Of a DNA stretch of 64,000 nucleotides, positions 36,112 through 44,310 are shown piece by piece. Origin of the DNA: Roseovarius sp. W115 (lineage in GTDB: Bacteria > Pseudomonadota > Alphaproteobacteria > Rhodobacterales > Rhodobacteraceae); the NCBI RefSeq assembly GCF_032842945.2, contig NZ_CP146606.1:2980501-3044500 (forward strand), read 5' to 3'. Position numbers and translations under genes: made by a program. How positions within the stretch are numbered: position 1 is the stretch's first letter; every line of letters starts with the position of its first letter. The notes under the pieces were generated by a model. It did no database searches. It was given only the letters and a program-made list of their open reading frames with translations, and was not told the origin of the DNA.

Positions 36112-37254
36112 CTATGCCTCAGCCAGCATATGGCGTGCAACGATCAGGCGCATGATCTCGTTGGTGCCTTCGAGGATTTCATGCACCCGCAGGTCACGCA
36201 CCAGTTTCTCGATCCCGTAGTCTGCCAGGTAGCCATAGCCGCCATGCAGCTGCAGGCATTGGTTGACGATGTGGCTGCCGGCTTCGGTCACGAATTTTTT
36301 GGCCATGGCGCAATGGGCGGTGGCGTCATGTGCGCCGGTGTCGAGTTTCCAGGCGGCCTGACGCAGGAACACGCGCGCGGCCTGTAGCTCAATCTCCAGA
36401 TCGGCGAGGCGGAATTGCAGCGCCTGAAACTGGTCGATGGATTTGCCGAAAGCTTTGCGCTCAGACATATATGTTTTGGTCAAATTGAGTGCCTGTTGAG
36501 CGGCCCCAAGGCTACAGGCTGAGATATTCAGCCGCCCACCATCCAGCCCCGCCATGGCATAGCTGAACCCTTGGCCTTCTTCGCCCACAAGGTTCTCGGC
36601 GGGAATGGCGCAGTCATCGAACTGGACTTGCGCCGTTGGTTGGCTGCGCCAGCCCATCTTGTCTTCCAACGCGCCAAAGCTGAGCCCCGGCGCACCGTCC
36701 TCTACATACACGGTTGAGATGCCTTTGGGACCATCTTCGCCGGTGCGCACCATGCAGACATAAGCATCCGAATACCCGCCGCCCGAGATAAAGGCCTTGG
36801 TGCCATTCAACGTATAGCCGTCGTTTGTGCGAGTGGCACGCGTCTTCAAAGCGGCGGCGTCTGAGCCTGAGCCGGGTTCGGTCAGACAATAGGAGAGCAC
36901 GGTCTTCATCGGGATCACGTCGGGCAGGACGCGGGATTTGAACTCATCGCTGCCAAAGCTGTCGATCATCCGCGCGCACATGTTGTGGATCGAGAGAAAC
37001 GCCGCCACCGAAGGACAGGCCATGGAAAGCGCCTCAAAGACCAGCGTCGCATCCAGCCGCGTGAGGCCGGAGCCGCCGCTCTCTTCGCTCACGTAAAGCC
37101 CGCCAAAGCCCAGATCGCCGACCTGCGGCCAAAGCTCTTTGGGGATCGTGCCTTGCGCCTCCCAATCGCGGGCATGAGGCGCGATATTCTCCTGACCAAA
37201 GGCATGGGCCATGTCGAAAATGGCGGTTTGTTCTTCACTCAGAGCGAAATCCAA
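36112..37254 (-). CDS. Acyl-CoA dehydrogenase, probably isobutyryl-CoA dehydrogenase (TTG start)
   Basis: A flavoprotein of 380 residues that most likely oxidises isobutyryl-CoA to methacrylyl-CoA. Family signatures include LSYCLTEPGSGSDAAALKTRA, the central KAFISGGGYSDAYV, and YGIEKLVRDLRVHEILEGTNEIMRL, which contains the catalytic Glu near the C terminus. A TTG start is chosen because GGGAGGG lies 7 bases upstream and the protein then begins DFALSEEQ, as in homologues; the ATG five codons earlier sits before that ribosome binding site. It is the first gene of the valine operon (dehydrogenase, hydrolase, mmsB). Confidence 0.94.
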   Translation of the reverse strand: MDFALSEEQTAIFDMAHAFGQENIAPHARDWEAQGTIPKELWPQVGDLGFGGLYVSEESGGSGLTRLDATLVFEALSMACPSVAAFLSIHNMCARMIDSFGSDEFKSRVLPDVIPMKTVLSYCLTEPGSGSDAAALKTRATRTNDGYTLNGTKAFISGGGYSDAYVCMVRTGEDGPKGISTVYVEDGAPGLSFGALEDKMGWRSQPTAQVQFDDCAIPAENLVGEEGQGFSYAMAGLDGGRLNISACSLGAAQQALNLTKTYMSERKAFGKSIDQFQALQFRLADLEIELQAARVFLRQAAWKLDTGAHDATAHCAMAKKFVTEAGSHIVNQCLQLHGGYGYLADYGIEKLVRDLRVHEILEGTNEIMRLIVARHMLAEA

Positions 37255-37393
37255 GGCGATCCCTCCCATGCCGGGCGATAATTGAACGTGTGTTTAATTA
37301 TCAACTGTTGCAGGAGTATTGCAAGGGGCAGGGCCGTACGAGCGCAAAGCGAGCGAAGCAGACGTGCCTACGACCCAGACGGATAGCAGATTT

Positions 37394-37609
37394 TCAGCTT
37401 TCGCGTCCTTCAGCCTTCAACCGTGCCCTCAATTTGCACGCCTCATCCGCCCCTGCCTCCAAGGCGAAAACATACGCATGGGTGAGGAAGAAACACGCAG
37501 TATCCATGTCATTCGCCGCATCCGCAGCCGCGGTGTAGAGGGTGACCAATGCGCGCAAATCCCCCGCCTCGTGGGCGGCAATCATTTGTGCGTCTAAATC
37601 CTCATTCAT
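37394..37609 (-). CDS. Small protein coupled to the Rieske oxygenase gene
   Basis: A 71-residue soluble helical protein beginning MNEDLDAQMIAAHEAGDLRALV. Its length and Ala/Leu-rich pattern suggest one and a half TPR-like helical hairpins (VTLYTAAADAANDMDTACFFLTHAYV). No catalytic motif is visible and I do not know its function. The ATG overlaps the stop codon of the upstream oxygenase gene (ATGA), so it is translationally coupled to it. Confidence 0.8.
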   Translation of the reverse strand: MNEDLDAQMIAAHEAGDLRALVTLYTAAADAANDMDTACFFLTHAYVFALEAGADEACKLRARLKAEGRES

Positions 37610-38766
37610 TCCGCGGCGCGTTGGGTTCCACGATGGGCTTCGACCTTGCTCGCCACCCACTCGTGGAAGCAATGCGTGGGGCTATCCATCACCGGTGAGA
37701 ACCGCCCGCCGTCAAACTGATCTGCGTGGCGCCCGCGCTGCATGCCCTCTACGACAAAAATGTCTTCCTCAAAGACCTCTTTCCACTGCACTGTGTTCTT
37801 GGCGCGCAACTTGGCTTCGGTGTTAGGTTCGGAATAGTAAAGGTGAACATGTTCCATCGTAGCTTCAGGCCCCTTAGCCTCCAGAATGATGGCGAAGGCA
37901 TGGTCCCGGTGAACCCCTAAAAGAACATTGGGGTAAACAGAGATATATTCGGCCTGTTCGTTCCACTTTGCGCCGACATCCTCGAAATCCGGGAACACAG
38001 ACCCGTCGTCGCCCTTAAGCTGGCGGTAAACCATCGTGCCCTGACCGGAATACGCCCCTGGCTTTTCGATGTGATAGTGATCTTCCAGACGCGAATAGCT
38101 GTTGAGGCCCGGATGCACCCAGGGCAGGTGGTAGCTCTCGCAATAATTCTCAACTGCCAGCTTCCAATTGGTGGCAACCTCAAGCTCAAACTTGCTATCG
38201 GCCCCGCCATGATAGAGCGGTTTATCAAACTCTGCCCACCGCGCGATCAAGTCTGCATGCACTTCCTCAAAGGGCGCCGCATCGCCTGAGGCATTGATCC
38301 AGACCACATCGCGCCAGACATGGCTGCGGACCTCCAAGAGACCCAGTTCATCGCGTTTGATAGCATCATGTGTGTTGTGGCCCGGTCCGCCCACATGCGG
38401 GGTTGAAACAAGTTTGCCCTTCGTGGAATAGCACCAGGAATGATAAGGACAGCGGATTGCGCCTTCGATCTTGCGCGGCTCCTCCACCAGGATCATGCCG
38501 CGATGGCGGCAGATGTTTTGAAAGACGCGCACGTCGCCGTCTTTGTCCCGCAAAAGGAGAAGCGGCATGCCCAGAAAGCTGATCGGTTTCGCGTCACCAG
38601 GTTCGGGGACATCGGAGGCGACGGCCAGTCCTGCCCATTGTGAATAGAGCAGGGCGTGCTTTTCTTCTTCGAAAATGGACGGGTCGATGTAATGCGCATT
38701 TGGCAGGCCATTGGCGTGCTCGACGCTGGTGCGGACGGTGGACAGGTTGGTGACGATATCGGACAT
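37606..38766 (-). CDS. Rieske [2Fe-2S] aromatic-ring-hydroxylase-type oxygenase, alpha subunit
   Basis: A 386-residue Rieske non-heme iron oxygenase. The Rieske centre is C-x-H-RGMIL...C-x2-H: CRHRG near residue 87 and CPYHSWCY near 107. The catalytic mononuclear iron site uses ENYCESYHLPWVHPGL near residue 210 (two His) and a downstream Asp. Its domain order and the SYHLPWVHP pattern resemble choline monooxygenase, carnitine oxygenase and quaternary-amine demethylases rather than ring dioxygenases, but the substrate is not proven. The start has GGAGGCCGCTC. It is followed by a coupled 71-residue gene; a regulator gene lies 99 bp upstream on the same strand. Confidence 0.9.
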   Translation of the reverse strand: MSDIVTNLSTVRTSVEHANGLPNAHYIDPSIFEEEKHALLYSQWAGLAVASDVPEPGDAKPISFLGMPLLLLRDKDGDVRVFQNICRHRGMILVEEPRKIEGAIRCPYHSWCYSTKGKLVSTPHVGGPGHNTHDAIKRDELGLLEVRSHVWRDVVWINASGDAAPFEEVHADLIARWAEFDKPLYHGGADSKFELEVATNWKLAVENYCESYHLPWVHPGLNSYSRLEDHYHIEKPGAYSGQGTMVYRQLKGDDGSVFPDFEDVGAKWNEQAEYISVYPNVLLGVHRDHAFAIILEAKGPEATMEHVHLYYSEPNTEAKLRAKNTVQWKEVFEEDIFVVEGMQRGRHADQFDGGRFSPVMDSPTHCFHEWVASKVEAHRGTQRAAE

Positions 38767-38865
38767 GAGCGGCCTCCTGAAATCCGGCGGGACACATCAA
38801 ATCTGCCCGAAAACAGCGGCATTTACCTACATTTCACGACATGGTTTGTCTTGATGCGACAGAAA

Positions 38866-39690
38866 TCAGCGGAATTCTTCGCTCAGCCGCAACAGACGCA
38901 GGTGAAACGGTGGCACTTCATCTTGGGTGATCAGCCCCGATTGCCGCGCGGCCGCCAAAACGGCGCTCGTGTTCTCGCCCAGGTATTCGTAGACCATGCG
39001 TGCGGCGCGGCGTCCCGTGAGCTTCTCACGTACAGTGCGCGTTGCGTACCCTTCCCAGATATTGGATTGAAACGAGGTTTCCGGCGTCAGAAAATTAAAG
39101 GAACAGGCCAAAGAGTTTCTATGTGTGACAACAGCCATGACGCCTTCTTCCTGGCGCAGGACAAGACCTCGGTACTCCCGATTGGCGGATGCCGTTGACA
39201 ATCCCTGAATGCGCATCGCACCGCGCGGCTCAAACCCTCGCAGGAACGTATAGTTGTTGCGTCGTGTCACATGCACCAACCCGGTCGTAAACTGCGTGTC
39301 ATCAATAAAGCTCCGGCGCACAAAACGAAAAAACCCACTCGGGAACAAGGTGTGGGACACTCTGGTTGCTTCGGAGCCAAAATATCCTTGGAGGAAACGT
39401 TGGTTCAACAGGTCAGAGGAAACCGGGTCCAGATCTTCTATCGGCTCCAGTAGGATCCGCGCGTCCACGCCAAAAAACGTGCAAATCTGATCCAATATAT
39501 CTGGCCTTGGAAAGCTTTCTCCAGACAAGTAGCGGTTGAATTGCGTGCGATTGAGGCCGAGGTCCCGGCACAGTCCGGCTACAGACGGATAGCCTGCACT
39601 CAGAATTTTCAGATTTGTTCCAAAGACTGACCGTATGGCCGCAGGGCTGCGCGTCAACTGGTTCTTTTTGGCGTCTGCTTTGTCGAACAC
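38866..39690 (-). CDS. XRE-family transcriptional regulator
   Basis: A 274-residue regulator with an N-terminal helix-turn-helix at about residues 20-80 (VFGTNLKILSAGYPSVAGLCRDLGLNRTQFNRYLSGESFPRPDIL). The C-terminal 190 residues are an uncharacterised ligand-type domain with FPSGFFRFVRRSFIDDTQF and RVREK/RRAARMVYEY segments. It starts at a GTG with weak ribosome binding. Location just upstream of the Rieske oxygenase gene, same strand, suggests that it controls that gene, though this is only from context. Confidence 0.87.
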   Translation of the reverse strand: MFDKADAKKNQLTRSPAAIRSVFGTNLKILSAGYPSVAGLCRDLGLNRTQFNRYLSGESFPRPDILDQICTFFGVDARILLEPIEDLDPVSSDLLNQRFLQGYFGSEATRVSHTLFPSGFFRFVRRSFIDDTQFTTGLVHVTRRNNYTFLRGFEPRGAMRIQGLSTASANREYRGLVLRQEEGVMAVVTHRNSLACSFNFLTPETSFQSNIWEGYATRTVREKLTGRRAARMVYEYLGENTSAVLAAARQSGLITQDEVPPFHLRLLRLSEEFR

Positions 39691-39720
39691 TGATGTCTAC
39701 CAAATTGAGAGATCCAAGAG

Positions 39721-39732
39721 TGATTACAATCA
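39721..39732. promoter_or_regulatory. Short inverted repeat upstream of the XRE gene
   Basis: TGATT-AC-AATCA is a perfect inverted repeat, 31 bases upstream of the XRE regulator start, in an AT-rich divergent intergenic region. It is a candidate operator, for example for autoregulation. Confidence 0.25.
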
Positions 39733-39913
39733 TAGTGCTATTTGCAAGCATTTGGAGAAAAAACATCAAAATCGCATGTTTCTGACGCCAATTAGCATCA
39801 ATCTTGAGAAAAGTTGACACAAATACCCTGGGGATATCGCCAAATACACAGATGTACGAAGGCCACTTGTCACGTATCTTAACAGCCATAGGGATGCGGA
39901 AATTGGGGAAGAT

Positions 39914-40288
39914 ATGTACGGCGTAATTTTATGGAGCGATTCCAAGTGTGACCGGGCGTTAATCTGGTGTGAAGACCATGGAAAACTTGCGTTTTTCAAT
40001 GGACAAACGGACCGGCCAGACACTCTAGAGGAGATTGAAGCAGGGGATCTCGTCAAATTGGAACTGGAAGAAACACGTGATTTCCGCCTGGCGCGAAACG
40101 TCAAGTTGGTATCATCGGATGAATATCCGAAACTGGCAGATACACTGCTGGAAGTCGGGGAAAATTTCTTGGGCCAGCCACAGCAAAAACAACCTGCGTC
40201 TGAGAGCAATGTCATACCATTTGGCCGACCTCGGCCCATGGCGCAGTCAGAGAAAGCTTCAAAGAAGTCGGCTCTGCCGAGGTCGTGA
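39914..40288 (+). CDS. Hypothetical protein, possible small beta-barrel
   Basis: A 124-residue soluble protein of unknown function. The N-terminal 70 residues (MYGVILWSDSKCDRALIWCEDHGKLAF, IEAGDLVKLELEE, FRLARNVKLV) alternate like a small beta-barrel of the cold-shock/OB type, but the RNP motifs of cold-shock proteins are absent. The C-terminal 40 residues are polar and disordered. GGGGAAG precedes the ATG. Transcribed divergently from the XRE gene and convergent with ilvN. Confidence 0.7.
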   Translation: MYGVILWSDSKCDRALIWCEDHGKLAFFNGQTDRPDTLEEIEAGDLVKLELEETRDFRLARNVKLVSSDEYPKLADTLLEVGENFLGQPQQKQPASESNVIPFGRPRPMAQSEKASKKSALPRS

Positions 40289-40301
40289 GCGTCGCTTGCA
40301 C

Positions 40302-40862
40302 CTAATCCCCACGCAAGAGGGCGGCCACTCCGGTGCGCGCAATCTCCTGTAACCCCAATGGGCGCATCAAGTCGGAAAAGGCATCGACCTTTTCCGGCGC
40401 ACCGGTGATTTCAAAGACAAAGCTGTCAAGCGTGCTGTCCACGACGTTGGCGCGAAAGATATCGGCAAGGCGGAGCGCCTCAACACGTTTCTCACCTTCA
40501 CCGGTTACTCGGAGCAAAGCCAGCTCGCGTTCCACTGAAGGTCCCTCCACGGTCAAATCGTTGACCTGATGCACCACAACAATACGACCAAGCTGCGCCT
40601 TGATCTGTTCAATGATCTGCGGTGTTCCGGCTGTGACGATTGTGATGCGTGACTGATGCCCTTCGTGATCCACTTCGGCCACGGTCAGGCTGTCGATGTT
40701 GTAGCCTCGGCCCGAGAATAGCCCGATCACGCGGGCAAGCACGCCCGGTTCGTTGTCTACGATCACTGCCAATGTATGCCGCTCGACCGTGTCGGAAAAC
40801 GTGGGTCGCAAGTTGTAGGCGGAATGGCTCGTGGCGCCTTTTTTGATTTTTAGGGCTGACAT
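40302..40862 (-). CDS. ilvN: Acetolactate synthase small (regulatory) subunit
   Basis: A 186-residue regulatory subunit (IlvN/IlvH type) that gives valine feedback inhibition to acetolactate synthase. The ACT domain occupies about residues 25-105 with the hallmark LAVIVDNEPGVLARVIGLFSGRGYNIDSLTV. The C-terminal half follows the family: ERELALLRV, ARIVDSTLDSFVFEITG-like segment, and PLGLQEIARTGVAALLRG. AAGGATAG precedes the ATG. It is downstream of ilvB on the same strand, separated by the GT87 gene. Confidence 0.97.
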   Translation of the reverse strand: MSALKIKKGATSHSAYNLRPTFSDTVERHTLAVIVDNEPGVLARVIGLFSGRGYNIDSLTVAEVDHEGHQSRITIVTAGTPQIIEQIKAQLGRIVVVHQVNDLTVEGPSVERELALLRVTGEGEKRVEALRLADIFRANVVDSTLDSFVFEITGAPEKVDAFSDLMRPLGLQEIARTGVAALLRGD

Positions 40863-40991
40863 GGGTCTATCCTTTGGGGTTCTTTACGTGTGGAGCGTAG
40901 GGTACGTGTGATGGCAATTTCGTAACGCTGAGGGGCCTCTGTTTTTGAGGTGTTTGACGCGATGGTTTTATCGGCTTTTTGGTATTCGCGA

Positions 40992-42263
40992 TCATGCGGG
41001 CTCTTCCGGTTTTGACGAAGACAACATCACATCGCGCAAGCAAAGCGCGAAAGCGATACAGGCTAATAGCAAAGAAACAACCCGCAAAAGGTCATTTGGG
41101 CCGGTGAGTGATTGTAGCAAAACATATGGCCCGAGCCCCAGCCAAAACGCGATTCCCAAGACCGCGGTTATAGAGTCTTTGTTGAGAACCCCTGCACGAA
41201 GCATAAATAAGGCAGCTGGGGCCATCATTGCAGCTTCGTAGTACCAAAGATAGGGCGAAGACAACGGGATGGCGGTCAACAAAGTCGCCGCACGTAGATC
41301 AAATCCGATTGATACCTTGCGCCACGCCCAAAAAACGGCCGCCGCACAAAATGCAGTGACAACCCACTGCATCGGGAGTGCGGCGTTCTCGGAAAAGCCG
41401 AGTGAAATGAGTGTGGCATAAGGTCCGATCAGAAGGTCGAGTTCCCCAACCGCGCCACGCACAACAGTGCCATGCCGTTCAATAATAGCAAGTAGCTCGG
41501 TCCAGTATTCAGCGCCGTAGATGAGTGTGGGAACTGCAGAGATCAAAATCGTTGTAAGGGTTGCCGCAACGATGGTGCGCCATGCACTACACGCCAGCAG
41601 CGCAAAAGGGATGAGCAATCCAAGTTGGGGCTTCAACGTCAACAAACCAATAAGGACGCCAGCAAGAACGGGACGATCAGCGCGTAACGCAGCAAGTGCG
41701 CCAACAAGTCCCGCACACCACAAAACACTCACTTGACCGTTCAAAAGAGTTGGCAACACCGCCGGCGCCAAAGCGACACAGAGTATGACCTGAACTTTTC
41801 CTGCGCAAAAAGGTTTCACTGCGAACCATAGAGCGCCGACGGAAAGCACTGAAAAAACAGCCCAAGCAGTCGCGAACGGCATCAAGCCGAGAGGCGTGAT
41901 CAAGAGCAGAAACCCCGGCGGATAGAGCCAAGCCATCCACGCTGTGGTGCTTGTTGCGGCAATCTCAATCAACCGCTGCGGATCGAATGCTTCAAGAGGA
42001 ACGCCCTGCAGTGCCAGTTTCGCCGCCGCCCAAAATACAAAAAAGTCGTTTGAAATGGTCTTGAGCTCGGTTGCCTTGATTTCCAAATGGGCCGCAATAA
42101 TCGCTGTTGCACACCATAGGACAGTGACCGCAGCACCAAATATTCCGATTTGCCAGCCGCGTTTTTGATCAAACACGGCCAGCCTTTGATCACCCTGATG
42201 AGCATCGACTGAATAGCTCTGCTTCGTGCCGTCGCGAGCGTTGTTTTGAGGGAGTGATGTCAT
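40992..42263 (-). CDS. GT87/DUF2029 family integral membrane glycosyltransferase
   Basis: A 423-residue polytopic protein of the DUF2029 (GT-C, GT87) family, related to polyprenyl-phosphate-mannose dependent alpha-mannosyltransferases. It has about ten membrane helices. Family patterns are NDFFVFWAAAKLALQG near residue 70, WLYPPGFLLLITPLGLMP, LNGQVSVLWCAGLVGALAAL, and GLLTLKPQLGLLIPFALL. The acceptor is unknown. In the raw sequence it is joined in frame to ilvB because of a one-base deficit; the ATG at 42263, 22 bases after the restored ilvB stop, is the more likely start. It lies unusually between ilvB and ilvN. Confidence 0.82.
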   Translation of the reverse strand: MTSLPQNNARDGTKQSYSVDAHQGDQRLAVFDQKRGWQIGIFGAAVTVLWCATAIIAAHLEIKATELKTISNDFFVFWAAAKLALQGVPLEAFDPQRLIEIAATSTTAWMAWLYPPGFLLLITPLGLMPFATAWAVFSVLSVGALWFAVKPFCAGKVQVILCVALAPAVLPTLLNGQVSVLWCAGLVGALAALRADRPVLAGVLIGLLTLKPQLGLLIPFALLACSAWRTIVAATLTTILISAVPTLIYGAEYWTELLAIIERHGTVVRGAVGELDLLIGPYATLISLGFSENAALPMQWVVTAFCAAAVFWAWRKVSIGFDLRAATLLTAIPLSSPYLWYYEAAMMAPAALFMLRAGVLNKDSITAVLGIAFWLGLGPYVLLQSLTGPNDLLRVVSLLLACIAFALCLRDVMLSSSKPEEPA

Positions 42264-42285
42264 TGCTCTAAACCCACGCCGGAGT

Positions 42286-44042
42286 TTAAACCAGCACCGC
42301 TCCCCCGCATCGATCGCATCCTTGGTCGAGGCGTTCTCGCCCAGAAGCATTTCGTTATGGGCCTTGCCGGACGGGATCATCGGGAAGCAATTTTCGTGCT
42401 TTTCCACCAGACAATCAAAGATCACGGGCCCATCGTGATTGATCATCTCCATGATCGCATCATCAAGATCGGCAGGGTCGTTGCAGATGATCCCCTTGGC
42501 GCCAAACGCCTCAGCCAGTTTGACGAAATCGGGCAAGGCGTCTGACCAGCTGTGCGAATAACGCTCGCCGTGCAGGAGTTCCTGCCATTGCCGCACCATG
42601 CCAAGCCGTTCGTTGTTGAGGATGAACTGCTTAACGGGCAGGCGGTACTGCACCGCGGTGCCCATTTCCTGCATGTTCATCAGCCAGGAGGCTTCTCCGG
42701 CGACGTTGATCACAAGCGCGTCGGGATGGGCGATCTGCACGCCGATGGAGGCGGGGAAGCCATAGCCCATCGTGCCCAAGCCACCCGACGTCATCCAGCG
42801 GTTTGGATCCTCAAAGCCGAGATACTGCGCCGCCCACATCTGATGCTGGCCCACTTCGGTACAGATATACCGGTCATGCTCCTTGGTCAGCGCCTCGAGC
42901 CGATCCAGCGCATATTGCGGTTTGATCGTCTTACCTGCTTGCGTGAAAGCCAGGCAGTTGATCTTTTTCCAGTCATTGATCTGCGCCCACCATTTGCCAA
43001 TGGCGTCGCTGTTCACCTTGCGCCCGCGCTCTGTCCAGACATCTGTGAGCTGTTGCAGCACGGTGGCGACATCGCCCACAATGGGGAAATCGGTGCGGAT
43101 GACCTTGTTGATCGACGAGGGATCAATATCGATATGAGCGCGTTGCGATCCGGGGCTGAACGCATCGAGCCGCCCGGTGATCCGGTCATCAAACCGCGCG
43201 CCGATATTGATCAGTAGATCGCAATCATGCATGGCCATGTTGGCCTCATAAAGACCGTGCATGCCCAGCATCCCGATCCAATTTTTGCCGGACGCCGGGT
43301 AACAGCCCAGACCCATCAGGGTCGAGGTGATCGGAATGCCAGTGGCGTCGACCAGATTGCGCAACAGCTTTGTGGCTTCGTCTCCGGAATTGATCACCCC
43401 GCCGCCCGTGTAGAAGATCGGGCGCTTGGCCGTTTCGAGCGCCTCGACCAGTTCTGCGATGGTCTCGATGTCGCCTTCCATCTGTGGTTGGTAATGCGAT
43501 ACCTTCGTCTTCTCTGGCGGCGTGTAGGTCGCAGAGGCAAACTGCACATCCTTGGGAATGTCCACCAAAACCGGCCCCGGACGACCCGAGGTGGCCACAT
43601 GGAAAGCCTCATGTATGGTTTGCGACAGGCGCTCGGTCTCCTTCACCAGCCAGTTGTGCTTGGTGCAGGGGCGCGTGATGCCAACGGTATCGGCTTCTTG
43701 AAATGCGTCCGAGCCGATCATGAAGGTCGGGACCTGACCAGTGAGAACCACAATCGGAATGGAATCCATCAGCGCATCGGTGATGCCTGTGACCGCATTT
43801 GTGGCCCCGGGGCCAGATGTCACAAGAACAACACCGGGCTTGCCCGTTGAGCGCGCATAGCCTTCGGCGGCATGCACCGCGCCCTGTTCATGGCGCACAA
43901 GAATGTGGCGAATGTCGTTTTGCTGGAAAACCTCGTCATAAATCGGTAGCACGGCACCCCCGGGATATCCGAATACGACGTCCACACCCTGATCCTTCAG
44001 GGCTTGAACCACCATTTTCGCTCCGGTCATCTGACGTGCCAT
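42286..44042 (-). CDS. ilvB: Acetolactate synthase large (catalytic) subunit, one-base frameshift at the 3' end
   Basis: Thiamine-diphosphate enzyme for the first common step of isoleucine/valine synthesis. Catalytic Glu52 in RHEQGAVHAAEG, the FAD-binding middle domain, and the C-terminal TPP region are complete. The TPP GDG motif reads GEA (residues 449-451). The reading frame is normal to near the C terminus (CFPMIPSGKAHNEMLLGE), then lacks one base in a run of five C (42302-42306, plus strand). Restoring it gives an ordinary end AVLV and TAA at 42286-42288, for a protein of 585 residues. A GGAGAG precedes the ATG, and an attenuator precedes the gene. Confidence 0.93.
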
Positions 44043-44084
44043 CTGTTCTCTCCGTTCATGACATCATTCATTTGTCTTACGCAT

Positions 44085-44112
44085 AAAAAAGCCCCCGGTT
44101 TTTTCCGAGGGC
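44085..44112 (-). terminator. Attenuator terminator hairpin before ilvB
   Basis: Read on the minus strand, GCCCTCGG (44105-44112) pairs with CCGGGGGC (44091-44098) around an A6 loop, with one wobble, and is followed by six U (44085-44090). It lies 26 bases downstream of the leader peptide stop codon and 43 bases upstream of the ilvB start codon. Confidence 0.88.
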
Positions 44113-44154
44113 GCATGGGGTACCGTTATGGTGTCCGTTACCGGCCCATGCGCC
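44110..44154 (-). promoter_or_regulatory. Antiterminator stem of the ilv attenuator
   Basis: GGCGCATGGG (44110-44119, plus strand) is perfectly complementary to CCCATGCGCC (44145-44154), a 10-bp stem with a 25-base loop. One arm lies inside the leader peptide reading frame, after the Leu-Val-Val-Ile-Val block; the other overlaps the first 3 bases of the terminator's 5' arm. A ribosome stalled on the Val/Ile codons would leave the upstream arm free and favour this stem. One that reaches the stop codon would cover it and favour termination. Confidence 0.72.
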
Positions 44155-44185
44155 ATTTGCCTACAATTACGACTAGTTCCGCCAT
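44138..44185 (-). CDS. ilv leader peptide (15 residues)
   Basis: A short reading frame encoding MAELVVIVGKWRMGR and ending in TAA. AAAGGAG lies 10 bases before its ATG. The residues Leu-Val-Val-Ile-Val occur in succession, which is what a leader peptide sensing charged branched-chain tRNAs should look like (compare the ivbL, ilvL and leuL principle in enteric bacteria). Followed by the alternative stem and terminator described here. It fits control of ilvB by translation-dependent attenuation. The evidence is direct from sequence; function is inferred. Confidence 0.82.
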   Translation of the reverse strand: MAELVVIVGKWRMGR

Positions 44186-44215
44186 ATTGGCCGACTCCTT
44201 TATACGCGTTCGGGG

Positions 44216-44244
44216 ACACTAGGTTGGGGGTGCGAGGGCGTCAA
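44216..44244 (-). promoter_or_regulatory. Promoter of the ilv leader and ilvB
   Basis: On the minus strand TTGACG (44239-44244) and TAGTGT (44216-44221) are separated by exactly 17 bases. This matches sigma-70-type elements and would start RNA about 24 bases before the leader peptide ATG. Confidence 0.65.
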
Positions 44245-44310
44245 CAGGATTTGTGAAAAAAATGTCGCAGCGCAGCATTTTTCTTTGCGATTGTTGCGCC
44301 GGGTGAATTT

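Noticed and set aside
40992..44042. A 1016-residue acetolactate synthase/glycosyltransferase fusion protein
   Set aside because: One extra C in the run at 42302-42306 gives the normal ilvB end, and the GT87 part has its own start. The fusion is most likely an artefact.
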